In this document: positions 1 through 6,655 of the stretch, piece after piece
How the letters are laid out: each line of letters starts with the position of its first letter
Numbering within the stretch: position 1 is the first letter of the stretch
Source of the DNA: Bacteroidia bacterium
Lineage (GTDB): Bacteria; Bacteroidota; Bacteroidia; Bacteroidales; Paludibacteraceae
Assembly: GCA_009930305.1 (NCBI GenBank)
Contig: RZYM01000002.1
Coordinates: 1-64,000 of the forward strand
Reading direction: 5' to 3'
Length of the DNA: 64,000 nt
Position numbers and translations under genes: made by a program
Notes under the pieces: generated by a model
Told to the model about the DNA's origin: nothing
What the model saw: only the letters and a program-made list of their open reading frames with translations
Database searches by the model: none

Positions 1-104
1 TTTTTCTTCGTATCTGTTCTTTTTAATCGATAAAGATTTGATATATTTAATTCTATTTTTACTTAACATATGGTTTTTTTATTACTGCGAAGTTACAAAA
101 GATA

Positions 105-135
105 TTTGTATTGCCGTATTTTTGTGGTACTTTTG
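105..135 (+). promoter_or_regulatory. Bacteroidetes-type promoter of tamL
   Basis: TTTG (105-108) and TACTTTTG (128-135) are separated by 19 bases. This matches the Bacteroidetes sigma factor consensus of TTTG at -33 and TAnnTTTG at -7. The start codon at 154 lies 18 bases downstream. The promoter lies inside the longer open frame that begins at 70, so it argues for the start at 154. Confidence 0.7.
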
Positions 136-153
136 CATGAAATTGTGTTTAAT

Positions 154-2460
154 ATGCGCACTAAAAAAGTCCTCACGTATATATGCCTGATACTGACAAT
201 GTTTTTGTCGGCCTGCAGCACTACTAAATACGTTCCGGAAGGCCAATATATATTAAACAAGGCATCGATAAAAACAGACAACAAAAATCTTAAGGGAGTA
301 AATATGCTTTCATATCTACGTCAACGCCCAAATCCGAAACTGTTTGATTTTATTCCATTTAACGTTGCAATATATAGTTTATCAGGAAGAGACACTACCC
401 TATGGATTAATCGATTCTTGCAGAAAATTGGTGATGCCCCTATTATATACGATCCGGCATCAACAAGCACATCTGAAAAAGAGCTAACAAAATATCTGTC
501 CAACAAAGGATACAAAAATGCCGTCGTAAGTTCTAATGCGACATTCAAGAAGAAAAAGGCATCTGTTGAGTACATAATAAAAACAAATGAGCCATATCGT
601 ATAAGAAACTTCAAATACAGAATCAATAATCATGAGATTCGAAAATTAATATATAAAGATTCAGTAAATCGAACTATACATTCCGGCGAGCTATTTGATA
701 CAGACGCATTGGAAGCAGAAAGAGGACGTTTGTCTGAATATTTAAAAAACAATGGATACTATTATTTTGATAAAGAATATATAGGATTTATTGCGGATAG
801 TAGTCTAAATACACATCAAGTTAATTTATTAATGGTAGTAAGACCTCTACGTAAAATAGTAGGAAAAGATACATATAAGAGCGAAGATCATAAAACATAT
901 AGGATACGGAATATTAATTACTATGCGGTTAACGAACCGACAGACTTGTTAAACGATTCTATATTACAATCACTGAAATCAATTAAATACAAAGACAGAT
1001 TTGTATATTCAAACAACAAATTTATACGTCCATCTGCATTGTACAATAAAACATACATCGATCTTGATAGTTTGTACTCAGCGAAAGCCGTGGATCAGAC
1101 ATATGCAAAATTATCAGCCCTGAATGTATTTAAATACTTGAACATATCATTTAGCGAGGTATTAGATTCAGCAATAATTGACTCAACAGCATCAGATTCT
1201 ATAAAAAAAATGATGGATTGCGATATCGTTGTTACTCCAGACAAATTACAATCATTCAGTTTTGAGGTAGAAGGAATTAATAATGAGGGTGATTTTGGTA
1301 TTGCCGGTAAATTTGCCTATAAACATAACAATATTTTTAGAGGAGGTGAATCTCTTAAGTTCCAATTGCGTGGAGCCAACGAATCAATAATAGGTGCCAG
1401 ATCTATTTGGGATATTTCTACAGAAATAGGATTAAGCTTTCCTAACTTCTTTTTCCCGTTTCTAAAAAAGAACTTCATTCGTAACAATCCGGCAAATACT
1501 GATGTGTACGCTAATTTTAGTTACCAGATTCGAAGAGACTATTCACGTATAATTGCAGGTACAGGTATGAGGTATCGCTGGCAAACTCCTAAACGAGTTT
1601 ACCATCAAGTTGATCTAATTGATTTCAACTATGTGTACCTCCCATTTATGTCCGATTCTTTAAGTAAGACTATTGGAAATTCATTATTAAAATATAGTTA
1701 CGAAGACCACTTAATAATGCGTACGGGGTATAGTATTTCGTATTCTAACCAACATTTACAAAAAAACAGAAGCGCATTTTCTGTACGCGGAGCATTCGAA
1801 ATCGGAGGTAATTTATTATACGGAATAAGTGCAGCAACAAACGCCTCTAAAGACTCAACAGGATCGTATCTGGTAGGTAATATCCCATTTGCACAATATG
1901 TTAAGATTGACGGAGACTTTACATACAATCTACGGGTAGATAGTAAGAACTCTATAGCATATCATATCGGTTTAGGAATAGGTGTTCCATATTTAAATTC
2001 ATCAATTTTACCATTTGAAAAGCGTTACTATGGAGGTGGAGCAAATAGCGTGCGCGGTTGGTCGGCTCGTACTTTAGGTCCGGGTGCATACAACCCGGGA
2101 GGTACTATCGATTACATGAAACAATCTGGAGATATTAACCTAAACTTAAACATGGAATACCGTACAAAATTGGTATGGATGCTTGAGTTAGCTTTATTTC
2201 TTGACGCAGGAAATATTTGGACCCTCGCAGATGAAGGACAAGCCGGAGGGCAATTTAAATGGAATAAATTCTATGAGCAAATCGCTTTAGGTTATGGCAT
2301 TGGGATTCGACTAAATTTCGAATATTTCGTAATTCGTTTAGACTGGGGTATAAAGGCATTCGATCCTGGACGTCCAGCCGGTCAAAATTGGCGTTTTAAC
2401 AACACCTGGGATATTACCAAAGATACCGCTCTACATTTCGCAGTTGGTTATCCATTTTAA
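154..2460 (+). CDS. tamL: TamL-like outer-membrane assembly lipoprotein (Omp85/BamA family)
   Basis: Predicted 768-residue outer-membrane lipoprotein. The frame is open from 70, but the ATG at 154 begins a clean lipoprotein signal peptide ending LSAC, and a promoter sits just upstream of it, so 154 is chosen. POTRA-like repeats follow (for example the NEPYRIRNFKYRI stretch). The C-terminal half is a surface-antigen-type beta barrel, with the family's RYYGGGANSVRGW motif and a closing strand ending in Phe (HFAVGYPF). Bacteroidetes carry this lipidated TamA relative (TamL), which is thought to work with TamB in outer-membrane protein or lipid delivery. No tamB is adjacent here; a tRNA gene follows. 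Family assignment is strong; the exact cargo is unknown. Confidence 0.88.
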   Translation: MRTKKVLTYICLILTMFLSACSTTKYVPEGQYILNKASIKTDNKNLKGVNMLSYLRQRPNPKLFDFIPFNVAIYSLSGRDTTLWINRFLQKIGDAPIIYDPASTSTSEKELTKYLSNKGYKNAVVSSNATFKKKKASVEYIIKTNEPYRIRNFKYRINNHEIRKLIYKDSVNRTIHSGELFDTDALEAERGRLSEYLKNNGYYYFDKEYIGFIADSSLNTHQVNLLMVVRPLRKIVGKDTYKSEDHKTYRIRNINYYAVNEPTDLLNDSILQSLKSIKYKDRFVYSNNKFIRPSALYNKTYIDLDSLYSAKAVDQTYAKLSALNVFKYLNISFSEVLDSAIIDSTASDSIKKMMDCDIVVTPDKLQSFSFEVEGINNEGDFGIAGKFAYKHNNIFRGGESLKFQLRGANESIIGARSIWDISTEIGLSFPNFFFPFLKKNFIRNNPANTDVYANFSYQIRRDYSRIIAGTGMRYRWQTPKRVYHQVDLIDFNYVYLPFMSDSLSKTIGNSLLKYSYEDHLIMRTGYSISYSNQHLQKNRSAFSVRGAFEIGGNLLYGISAATNASKDSTGSYLVGNIPFAQYVKIDGDFTYNLRVDSKNSIAYHIGLGIGVPYLNSSILPFEKRYYGGGANSVRGWSARTLGPGAYNPGGTIDYMKQSGDINLNLNMEYRTKLVWMLELALFLDAGNIWTLADEGQAGGQFKWNKFYEQIALGYGIGIRLNFEYFVIRLDWGIKAFDPGRPAGQNWRFNNTWDITKDTALHFAVGYPF

Positions 2461-2477
2461 AAATCTACTCCCCACAG

Positions 2478-2509
2478 TTTGGATATTGTTATTAATTATT
2501 GTACATTTG
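2478..2509 (+). promoter_or_regulatory. Promoter of tRNA-Arg
   Basis: TTTG (2478-2481) and TACATTTG (2502-2509) are 20 bases apart, a full match to the Bacteroidetes consensus. The mature tRNA begins 13 bases after the -7 box. Confidence 0.75.
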
Positions 2510-2521
2510 CACCCGCAAAAT

Positions 2522-2595
2522 GGTTCCGTAGCTCAGTTGGATAGAGCAACAGCCTTCTAAGCTGTGGGTCTCGGGTTCGAATCCCGACGGAATCA
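2522..2595 (+). tRNA. tRNA-Arg (anticodon TCT)
   Basis: A full cloverleaf folds by eye. The acceptor stem GGTTCCG pairs with CGGAATC, the anticodon stem ACAGC pairs with GCTGT around loop CTTCTAA (anticodon TCT), and the T loop is GGTTCGAATCC. CCA is not encoded (ACA follows). The 3' end overlaps the left attachment repeat of the integrated element. The present 3' segment is therefore probably supplied by the element, which restores an intact tRNA. Confidence 0.95.
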
Positions 2596-2598
2596 CAA
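2580..2598 (+). repeat. attL core of the integrated element (in tRNA-Arg 3' end)
   Basis: The 19 bases AATCCCGACGGAATCACAA match 19254-19272 at 18 of 19 positions (A here, G in the right copy at position 12). The left copy covers the 3' part of the T arm and the acceptor stem of tRNA-Arg, a classic tyrosine-integrase target. The integrase gene starts 182 bases further in and reads away from the tRNA. Confidence 0.88.
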
Positions 2599-2620
2599 AG
2601 TAATATTTTAACAAAACCAA

Positions 2621-2650
2621 AAATACGCTGATACACAGCGTATTTTTTTT
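2621..2650 (+). terminator. Rho-independent terminator after tRNA-Arg, inside the element
   Basis: AATACGCTG and CAGCGTATT form a 9-bp stem around a short loop, followed by a run of T. It lies inside the element boundary, so the element appears to bring its own terminator for the tRNA transcript. The host's own terminator now sits past the right attachment site (19289-19325). Confidence 0.8.
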
Positions 2651-2721
2651 ATTATCAGCATATTACATTCCATTTCAAATTATTTTATTTGTGTTTTTAT
2701 ATGTCTTTTTATTGCTTTTTT

Positions 2722-2749
2722 GTGCAATTATCGTGCAAATGGCGTGCAA
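2722..2749 (+). repeat. Three GTGCAA repeats at 11-bp spacing upstream of the integrase gene
   Basis: GTGCAA occurs at 2722, 2733 and 2744, exactly 11 bases apart, about one helical turn. The middle copy lies in ATTATCGTGCAAAT; a close match, ATATCGTGCAAAT, occurs near the right end (about 19187-19199). The TTATCGTGC core also makes up the decamer array at 10731-10800. They may be integrase arm-type sites or operator sites of the integrase promoter. Confidence 0.55.
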
Positions 2750-2754
2750 AACAT

Positions 2755-2762
2755 TATCTTTG
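2755..2762 (+). promoter_or_regulatory. -7 box of the integrase promoter
   Basis: TATCTTTG fits TAnnTTTG and lies 17 bases before the ATG at 2780. The same TATCTTTGCA word heads all three toxin-antitoxin modules of the element. No clear TTTG at -33 is seen; that region is filled by the GTGCAA repeats. Confidence 0.55.
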
Positions 2763-2779
2763 CACAAACGAAAAACAGC

Positions 2780-3973
2780 ATGGCAACAATTAAAGCGTTT
2801 GTAAGATCAAAACAAGAATTAGCAAATGTTAGATTCCGATTATTAGACGGACAAGCACAATTATACTATAAAAGTAAAATATTGGTTAGCCCAAAAGATT
2901 TTGATGAAAAAAACGGACAACTTAAAAGATCTGCAAAAGTAAGCCCGGCAGACAGAGCAGAAACAAACGAAAAAATAAGGTCTTTGCAGAATACAATTAT
3001 TTCTGTGTACGAAAGAAACACACCCCAAAATAGCGAACAATTGACCTTGTTACTTAACGGCGGCACAAATAAAATAGCAAGTTTGGCCGATATTATAGAA
3101 ATGTACACAGAAACGCATAAATTGAAAAACGAGCGCAAAAAACATTATCACACAATTAAAAACAAAGTACTTGAGTTTGAAGAAAAAAACTATAAAATAT
3201 CTTTATCTGCTTTATCTTATAAAGATATTCAGAACTTATACAACTTTATTTCTTCGACCATTTCGGAAAACACAGCAATTGGCCACATCAAAAAAATTAG
3301 AGCAGTTGTTAGATATGCTGTTGATCTTGGATATATCAAAGAATATCCATTTAAAAAATTCAAGATAAGCAAAGAAATTTACGGAACCCCTCAATATCTT
3401 ACTATGTCAGAAGTTGAGCATCTATATAATTACGATTTTGCTAATCGTCCGAAATTGGCTGTACAACGTGATATTTTTGTTTTTCAGTGTTTAATCGGGT
3501 GCAGGGTTGGGAATCTTATTAAACTCACTAAAAACAATATTAACGATGGCATTTTAGAGTATATTCCGTTAAAAACTATAGAAAATTCTGGTGCTGTTGT
3601 ACGTGTACCTTTGCATAAATGGGTTATAGACATTTTGAATAAGTATAAGGATTTAAAAGGGGATAAACTCCTACCTTTTATTTCTCAACAAAAATACAAC
3701 GATACAATAAAAGATTTTTTTGAGGCCGCTGGCTTGAATCGTACAGTTACCATACTTAATCCCAGAACCCGCACCGAAGAGAAACGCAAACTTTGCGAAA
3801 TAGCAAGTAGCCACATGGCGCGGCGTACGTTTATAGGCAACTTGTATAAACAAGTTCAGGATCCTAATCTAATTGGATCTATGTCCGGACACGTAGAGGG
3901 TTCGCGTGCTTTTGCGCGTTACAGGCAAATTGACGACGATATAAAGAAGAATATTATCAGCTTGTTAGAATAA
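2780..3973 (+). CDS. Tyrosine recombinase / phage integrase
   Basis: A 397-residue site-specific recombinase that would integrate and excise the element at the tRNA-Arg 3' end. It has an N-terminal arm-binding domain typical of Bacteroidetes integrases (about residues 1-80), a SAM-like core-binding domain (about 100-195) and a C-terminal catalytic domain. The catalytic set is visible, counted from the chosen start: Arg242 (GCRVGN), His345 and Arg348 (HMARR), His371 (SGHVEG) and nucleophile Tyr381 (ARYRQ). An open frame begins at 2720, but the -7 box at 2755-2762 lies downstream of that position, so the ATG at 2780 is preferred. The position next to the attachment site, reading inward, is standard for an integrase. 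Confidence 0.93.
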   Translation: MATIKAFVRSKQELANVRFRLLDGQAQLYYKSKILVSPKDFDEKNGQLKRSAKVSPADRAETNEKIRSLQNTIISVYERNTPQNSEQLTLLLNGGTNKIASLADIIEMYTETHKLKNERKKHYHTIKNKVLEFEEKNYKISLSALSYKDIQNLYNFISSTISENTAIGHIKKIRAVVRYAVDLGYIKEYPFKKFKISKEIYGTPQYLTMSEVEHLYNYDFANRPKLAVQRDIFVFQCLIGCRVGNLIKLTKNNINDGILEYIPLKTIENSGAVVRVPLHKWVIDILNKYKDLKGDKLLPFISQQKYNDTIKDFFEAAGLNRTVTILNPRTRTEEKRKLCEIASSHMARRTFIGNLYKQVQDPNLIGSMSGHVEGSRAFARYRQIDDDIKKNIISLLE

Positions 3974-3984
3974 TTATTTTTTTA

Positions 3985-4006
3985 TATCTTTGCAAAAAAT
4001 AGGAGG
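3985..4006 (+). promoter_or_regulatory. Promoter and Shine-Dalgarno of toxin-antitoxin module 1
   Basis: TATCTTTG (3985-3992) and AGGAGG (4001-4006) precede the ATG at 4012 by 5 bases. A perfect Shine-Dalgarno is unusual in Bacteroidetes. The same promoter-RBS cassette recurs at 4610-4631 and 10165-10188. Confidence 0.65.
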
Positions 4007-4011
4007 TTAAA

Positions 4012-4209
4012 ATGGCAAGCATAACATTGAAATATGACGCAAGAAATTCATTAGCTAAAAAAACTATTGATTATATTTTGTCTTTAGGATTTTTTTCTTT
4101 AGAAAAAAAAGAAAAGTCTAGTTTTGAATTATCAAAAGAAGATATTGAAAAAGGACGTATTTTTACAGCAAAAGATGCCAAGGATTTGATTGAAAAGTGT
4201 TTAAAATAA
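4012..4209 (+). CDS. Antitoxin of a type II toxin-antitoxin pair
   Basis: A 65-residue protein starting MASITLKYDARNS, a form typical of small Bacteroidetes antitoxins that pair with RelE/YafQ-type toxins. The N-terminal beta strand could serve in dimerisation and DNA binding, and the Lys/Glu-rich C-terminal half would wrap the toxin. Its TAA overlaps the toxin ATG (TAATG), which implies translational coupling. It probably represses its own promoter together with the toxin. The assignment rests on context and N-terminal likeness; no catalytic motif is expected. Confidence 0.75.
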   Translation: MASITLKYDARNSLAKKTIDYILSLGFFSLEKKEKSSFELSKEDIEKGRIFTAKDAKDLIEKCLK

Positions 4210-4481
4210 TGTATAAAATTGTTGCGACAAATAATTTTAAAAATGATGTCAAACGCTGTAAAAAGCGTGGATATGATATAGAAAAATTAGAACAAGTAAT
4301 TGATCTATTATCGCAAACAGGTACACTCCCACCAAAATACAAACCGCATAAACTCACAGGTAATTTTGCTGAACACATGGAATGCCACATCCAACCAGAT
4401 TGGTTACTTATTTGGAAGCAAAATGATATAGAATTAATACTACTATTTACGAACACAGGAACTCACTCCGATTTGTTTTAA
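4209..4481 (+). CDS. RelE/YafQ-family mRNA interferase toxin
   Basis: A 90-residue protein with the RelE-superfamily pattern: an N-terminal KNDVKRCKKRGYD segment, then PPKYKPHKLTG, then HIQPDWLLIWK and a closing strand ending in LLFTNTGTHSDLF. The layout PHxLtGxxxxxxxCHIxPDWLLIW is that of YafQ toxins, which cut mRNA on the ribosome. A longer frame opens with GTG at 4197, but the ATG at 4209, overlapping the antitoxin stop, is preferred. Likely role in the element: stabilisation or superinfection defence. Confidence 0.85.
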   Translation: MYKIVATNNFKNDVKRCKKRGYDIEKLEQVIDLLSQTGTLPPKYKPHKLTGNFAEHMECHIQPDWLLIWKQNDIELILLFTNTGTHSDLF

Positions 4482-4609
4482 CAGCCCAACCTTAGAAGGA
4501 AAATCCAGGACCTTGTTTTTTTAATCTTCAATAGGAGTGTTTTTTGTTTAAGCAAACAAGTTACATATCTCCTCTAAATACTAAATCTGCCAATTTATTA
4601 TTTTTTTTA

Positions 4610-4631
4610 TATCTTTGCAAAAAATAGGAGG
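4610..4631 (+). promoter_or_regulatory. Promoter and Shine-Dalgarno of toxin-antitoxin module 2
   Basis: TATCTTTG (4610-4617) and AGGAGG (4626-4631) stand in a segment nearly identical to 3975-4006 (T-run, ATATCTTTGCAAAAAATAGGAGG order). This points to duplication or modular exchange of the whole promoter-RBS cassette. The ATG follows at 4640. Confidence 0.65.
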
Positions 4632-4639
4632 GCTAAATT

Positions 4640-4858
4640 ATGGCAACTACAGTATTAAATGAAACACAATTACAACTTGTAAAAATGTTTTCTTTTGCTA
4701 AAACGAAAACAGCAACAGACAAACTTAAAAAAGTGCTTTCTTCTTATTATGCTAAGGAAATAGAAAAGCAAATGGACGCACTGTGGAAATCGGGAAAAAT
4801 GACAGAAGAAAAAAATAATAAAATAGCGAAAACCCATTTGCGTACTGCATACAAATAA
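4640..4858 (+). CDS. Antitoxin of a PIN-type toxin-antitoxin pair (now without a working toxin)
   Basis: A 72-residue protein starting MATTVLNETQLQLVKMFSF. It resembles a frequent Bacteroidetes antitoxin family found directly upstream of PIN-domain toxins and ends in the family-like HLRTAYK. The stop codon overlaps the ATG of a 19-codon PIN remnant (TAATG). The antitoxin looks intact, so it may persist as an orphan that neutralises related toxins. The link to the PIN family is from memory of the family layout and is moderately sure. Confidence 0.7.
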   Translation: MATTVLNETQLQLVKMFSFAKTKTATDKLKKVLSSYYAKEIEKQMDALWKSGKMTEEKNNKIAKTHLRTAYK

Positions 4859-4917
4859 TGAAGAATATAGTATTAGATACCAATTGTTTTATAAATAACC
4901 TCACCCCACCCAATTAA
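4858..4917 (+). pseudogene. Truncated PIN-domain toxin (19 codons)
   Basis: The frame MKNIVLDTNCFINNL followed by TPPN and a stop begins exactly like a PIN-domain RNase toxin; the LDTN motif carries the first acidic metal ligand. It then ends at TAA (4915-4917), where a terminator hairpin begins at once. A PIN toxin normally has about 130 residues, so the rest of the gene has been deleted. The TAATG overlap with the antitoxin is kept. Confidence 0.65.
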
Positions 4918-4942
4918 GCCTTTATTCAAAGGCTTTTTTATT
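4917..4942 (+). terminator. Rho-independent terminator
   Basis: AGCCTTT and AAAGGCT pair around ATTC and are followed by TTTTTATT. It closes the second toxin-antitoxin module directly after the truncated toxin. Confidence 0.8.
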
Positions 4943-5020
4943 ATAACCTTACCACATCTTATTCATTAACACAACCACCCATACTAATAAGTTAGTATTT
5001 TGCCTCTATCATGCTAAATG

Positions 5021-5413
5021 TTACCCTACACCGGCACATTCTGCACCGCATTCCTTTTGGGCATCTGCCTCTATTAGAGCCTCGCTTAAATTTTTTATGA
5101 CCTCCTGTTGACTTTCTATAATAGAAAGCAGGCGATCAACGCGTTCTTCTGCCGAGCTAATGACTTCTTTTTTTACTTCCAGAGAATCACTTTTTAGCAT
5201 CTCACCTTTACCGGTAAGTAGCCATTCGGCAGAAATTTGAGGAAATGTGGATATAATTTCACCAATTTGTCCTCCTCCAATTTCGCTAAAAAGACTTTTA
5301 CCCTTCATATTTGCATATGAAATACCTGTTTTCTTACAAAAATCAGTTTTTGCAATTCCTTTATATTCAATAAATTGCAAAATTCTTTCCTTTATTGATG
5401 AAATTTTATCCAT
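5021..5413 (-). CDS. HTH repressor of the element (CI-like, coiled-coil C-terminus)
   Basis: A 130-residue protein and one of the very few minus-strand genes in the element. The N-terminal part (about residues 5-65) reads as a phage-repressor helix-turn-helix: KERILQFIEYKGIAKTDF, then a recognition region around CKKTGISYANM, then AEWLLTGKGEML as in many Bacteroidetes prophage repressors. The rest is a heptad-like coiled coil (EERVDRLLSIIESQQEVIKNL) and a Cys-containing tail. No LexA/CI peptidase domain is present, so induction cannot rely on the usual RecA-driven self-cleavage. It lies divergent from a Cro-like gene with a 14-bp palindrome between them. Confidence 0.8.
   Translation of the reverse strand: MDKISSIKERILQFIEYKGIAKTDFCKKTGISYANMKGKSLFSEIGGGQIGEIISTFPQISAEWLLTGKGEMLKSDSLEVKKEVISSAEERVDRLLSIIESQQEVIKNLSEALIEADAQKECGAECAGVG
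5398..5409. promoter_or_regulatory. Possible second repressor operator (ATGAAATTTTAT)
   Basis: It differs by one base from the central 12 bases (ATGAAATTTCAT) of the perfect palindrome at 5427-5440. It overlaps the first codons of the repressor gene, so binding here would block the repressor's own expression. Confidence 0.4.
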
Positions 5414-5426
5414 TATTTTTTTTATT

Positions 5427-5440
5427 TATGAAATTTCATA
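5427..5440. promoter_or_regulatory. Palindromic operator (TATGAAATTTCATA)
   Basis: A perfect 14-bp palindrome in the short divergent region. It lies just before the -7 box of the rightward promoter and downstream of the leftward promoter. It is the obvious binding site for the repressor and/or the Cro-like protein. Confidence 0.65.
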
Positions 5441-5442
5441 CT

Positions 5443-5450
5443 TATATTTG
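5443..5450 (+). promoter_or_regulatory. -7 box of the rightward (Cro-like gene) promoter
   Basis: TATATTTG fits TAnnTTTG, 47 bases before the ATG at 5497. The palindrome occupies the -20 region. The -33 element is weak. Confidence 0.55.
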
Positions 5451-5479
5451 CAACGAAATACTTCTATATGTAATCACCA

Positions 5480-5487
5480 CAAATGTA
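5480..5487 (-). promoter_or_regulatory. -7 box of the leftward (repressor gene) promoter
   Basis: On the minus strand this reads TACATTTG, a full -7 match, about 67 bases upstream of the repressor start. It fires across the rightward promoter, so the two transcripts overlap at their starts, as in lysogeny switches. Confidence 0.5.
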
Positions 5488-5496
5488 ATAATAATT

Positions 5497-5676
5497 ATGG
5501 AAAATTTAAATGAGTTACCAATCATTCTACCACCTAACGGTTGGACGGAAGAGCTTGCAAAATTAGCGGGCTGCTGCAAAAAAACAGTGTATAACGCTAT
5601 AAGGCGTAATTCTCCGGGCGTAAAAGCCGAACTAATTAGGAAGTTATATATAACAAAGTACCTTAAAAACCAATAA
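5497..5676 (+). CDS. Small HTH protein, Cro-like position
   Basis: A 59-residue protein with a likely helix-turn-helix (EELAKLAGCCKKTVYNAIRR). It is the first gene of the rightward operon, opposite the repressor, which is the position of a Cro-type regulator or excision control protein. The start at 5497 (MENLNEL) is preferred over in-frame codons from 5395, because those lie inside the operator and promoter. The gene ends 3 bases before the next one. Confidence 0.7.
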   Translation: MENLNELPIILPPNGWTEELAKLAGCCKKTVYNAIRRNSPGVKAELIRKLYITKYLKNQ

Positions 5677-5678
5677 TC

Positions 5679-5846
5679 ATGGAAAAACTACTTAAACCCA
5701 CCGAAGTTGCAGAATGGTTGAACCTCAATGTTCAGACCGTTTACGCTATGGCACAACGAAACCAACTGCCAAACAAAAAGATAGGCCACGCGGTTAGATT
5801 TTCACCCAAAGAAATAAAAGCCTATTTAGGATTAAAAGAATTTTAA
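5679..5846 (+). CDS. Excisionase-like HTH_17 (MerR-type) protein
   Basis: A 55-residue protein starting MEKLLKPTEVAEWLN, then VQTVYAMAQRNQLPNKKIG and VRFSPKEIKAYL. This is the winged-helix layout of the HTH_17/excisionase family (xxxEVAexLxvsxxTVYxxxxxxxLPxxkxGxxxRFxxxEIxxyL). It likely bends DNA at the attachment sites during excision, or regulates transcription. It was found by reading the gap between larger frames. Confidence 0.82.
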   Translation: MEKLLKPTEVAEWLNLNVQTVYAMAQRNQLPNKKIGHAVRFSPKEIKAYLGLKEF

Positions 5847-5857
5847 ATAAAGACATT

Positions 5858-6094
5858 ATGAAAAGCCTTTGTTTTATTCAAACTCTATTAGATGTATTTC
5901 ATTTTATCTATTTAGCCTGTTTTGCGATTTCAATTACTTTAGTTATTGTAGGTTTTTTCTTTTGGATTTTTATAAAATATAATAAATACGCAAAACTAGA
6001 AAATTGGGTAAAAATGGCTAATTACACTTTTATTGTAAATATAGCATTATGTGTTTTATTAATAATAGTGGCAACATTAAAAGTACTTATATAA
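5858..6094 (+). CDS. Two-span membrane protein of unknown function
   Basis: A 78-residue protein with two hydrophobic spans (about residues 15-38 and 53-77) joined by the polar loop KYNKYAKLENWVK. Nothing identifies a function. It sits 12 bases after the excisionase-like gene in the rightward operon, so it could be a superinfection-exclusion or other membrane protein of the element; that is inference. Confidence 0.6.
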   Translation: MKSLCFIQTLLDVFHFIYLACFAISITLVIVGFFFWIFIKYNKYAKLENWVKMANYTFIVNIALCVLLIIVATLKVLI

Positions 6095-6113
6095 CCCCCA
6101 AAAACAAACGATT

Positions 6114-6317
6114 ATGGATATAAATATAATAAGAAGTATTAATAATACTTGTATCGAATTATCACAAAAAAAAGGAGCTGCGGAAGCTGCTGACAAACTT
6201 CAAAAATCGGGTATCAATATTATAGAAATAAGATACCAATATGCCGGAGATAAAGCAACTATTTTAGCCTATACAGCCTGTTCGGACGATACGATTAAAA
6301 AGGTGATTAATTCATAA
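6114..6317 (+). CDS. Small protein of unknown function
   Basis: A 67-residue soluble protein (MDINIIRSINNTCIELSQKKGAAEAADKLQ then two short beta-like segments). Not recognised. Same strand and spacing as its neighbours in the early operon. Confidence 0.55.
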   Translation: MDINIIRSINNTCIELSQKKGAAEAADKLQKSGINIIEIRYQYAGDKATILAYTACSDDTIKKVINS

Positions 6318-6402
6318 ATATCAGTGAAGATTCTTATACAAAATAGCTTTGTGTGGCACGTTAACCCCCACTTTATGCGGTTGACAATTTAAAAAAAATA
6401 TT

Positions 6403-6600
6403 ATGATGAACGAAATGCAAGAAAGGATTTGTAAATTGACGTATAAAAAGTTTAAAAGAAGTAAAGCGTGTACAAAGGTTTTACAATTAATGGATTCAGA
6501 AGAGGATTATACCTATTGCAAAGCGTTAAGAAAAGTATTATCAGAAGATAAAAGATTGAGCAGAGAAAAACTCGAAAAAGAGTTGAGTTTATACGTTTAA
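6403..6600 (+). CDS. Small basic protein of unknown function
   Basis: A 65-residue, Lys/Arg-rich, mostly helical protein. Two adjacent ATG codons (6403 and 6406) could start it. Not recognised; the charge suggests nucleic-acid or protein binding in the early region. Confidence 0.5.
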   Translation: MMNEMQERICKLTYKKFKRSKACTKVLQLMDSEEDYTYCKALRKVLSEDKRLSREKLEKELSLYV

Positions 6601-6655
6601 CTCTTTTAATAGAAGAAAATTATAAATAAATTGTTATTAATTTAAAATTAAAATC

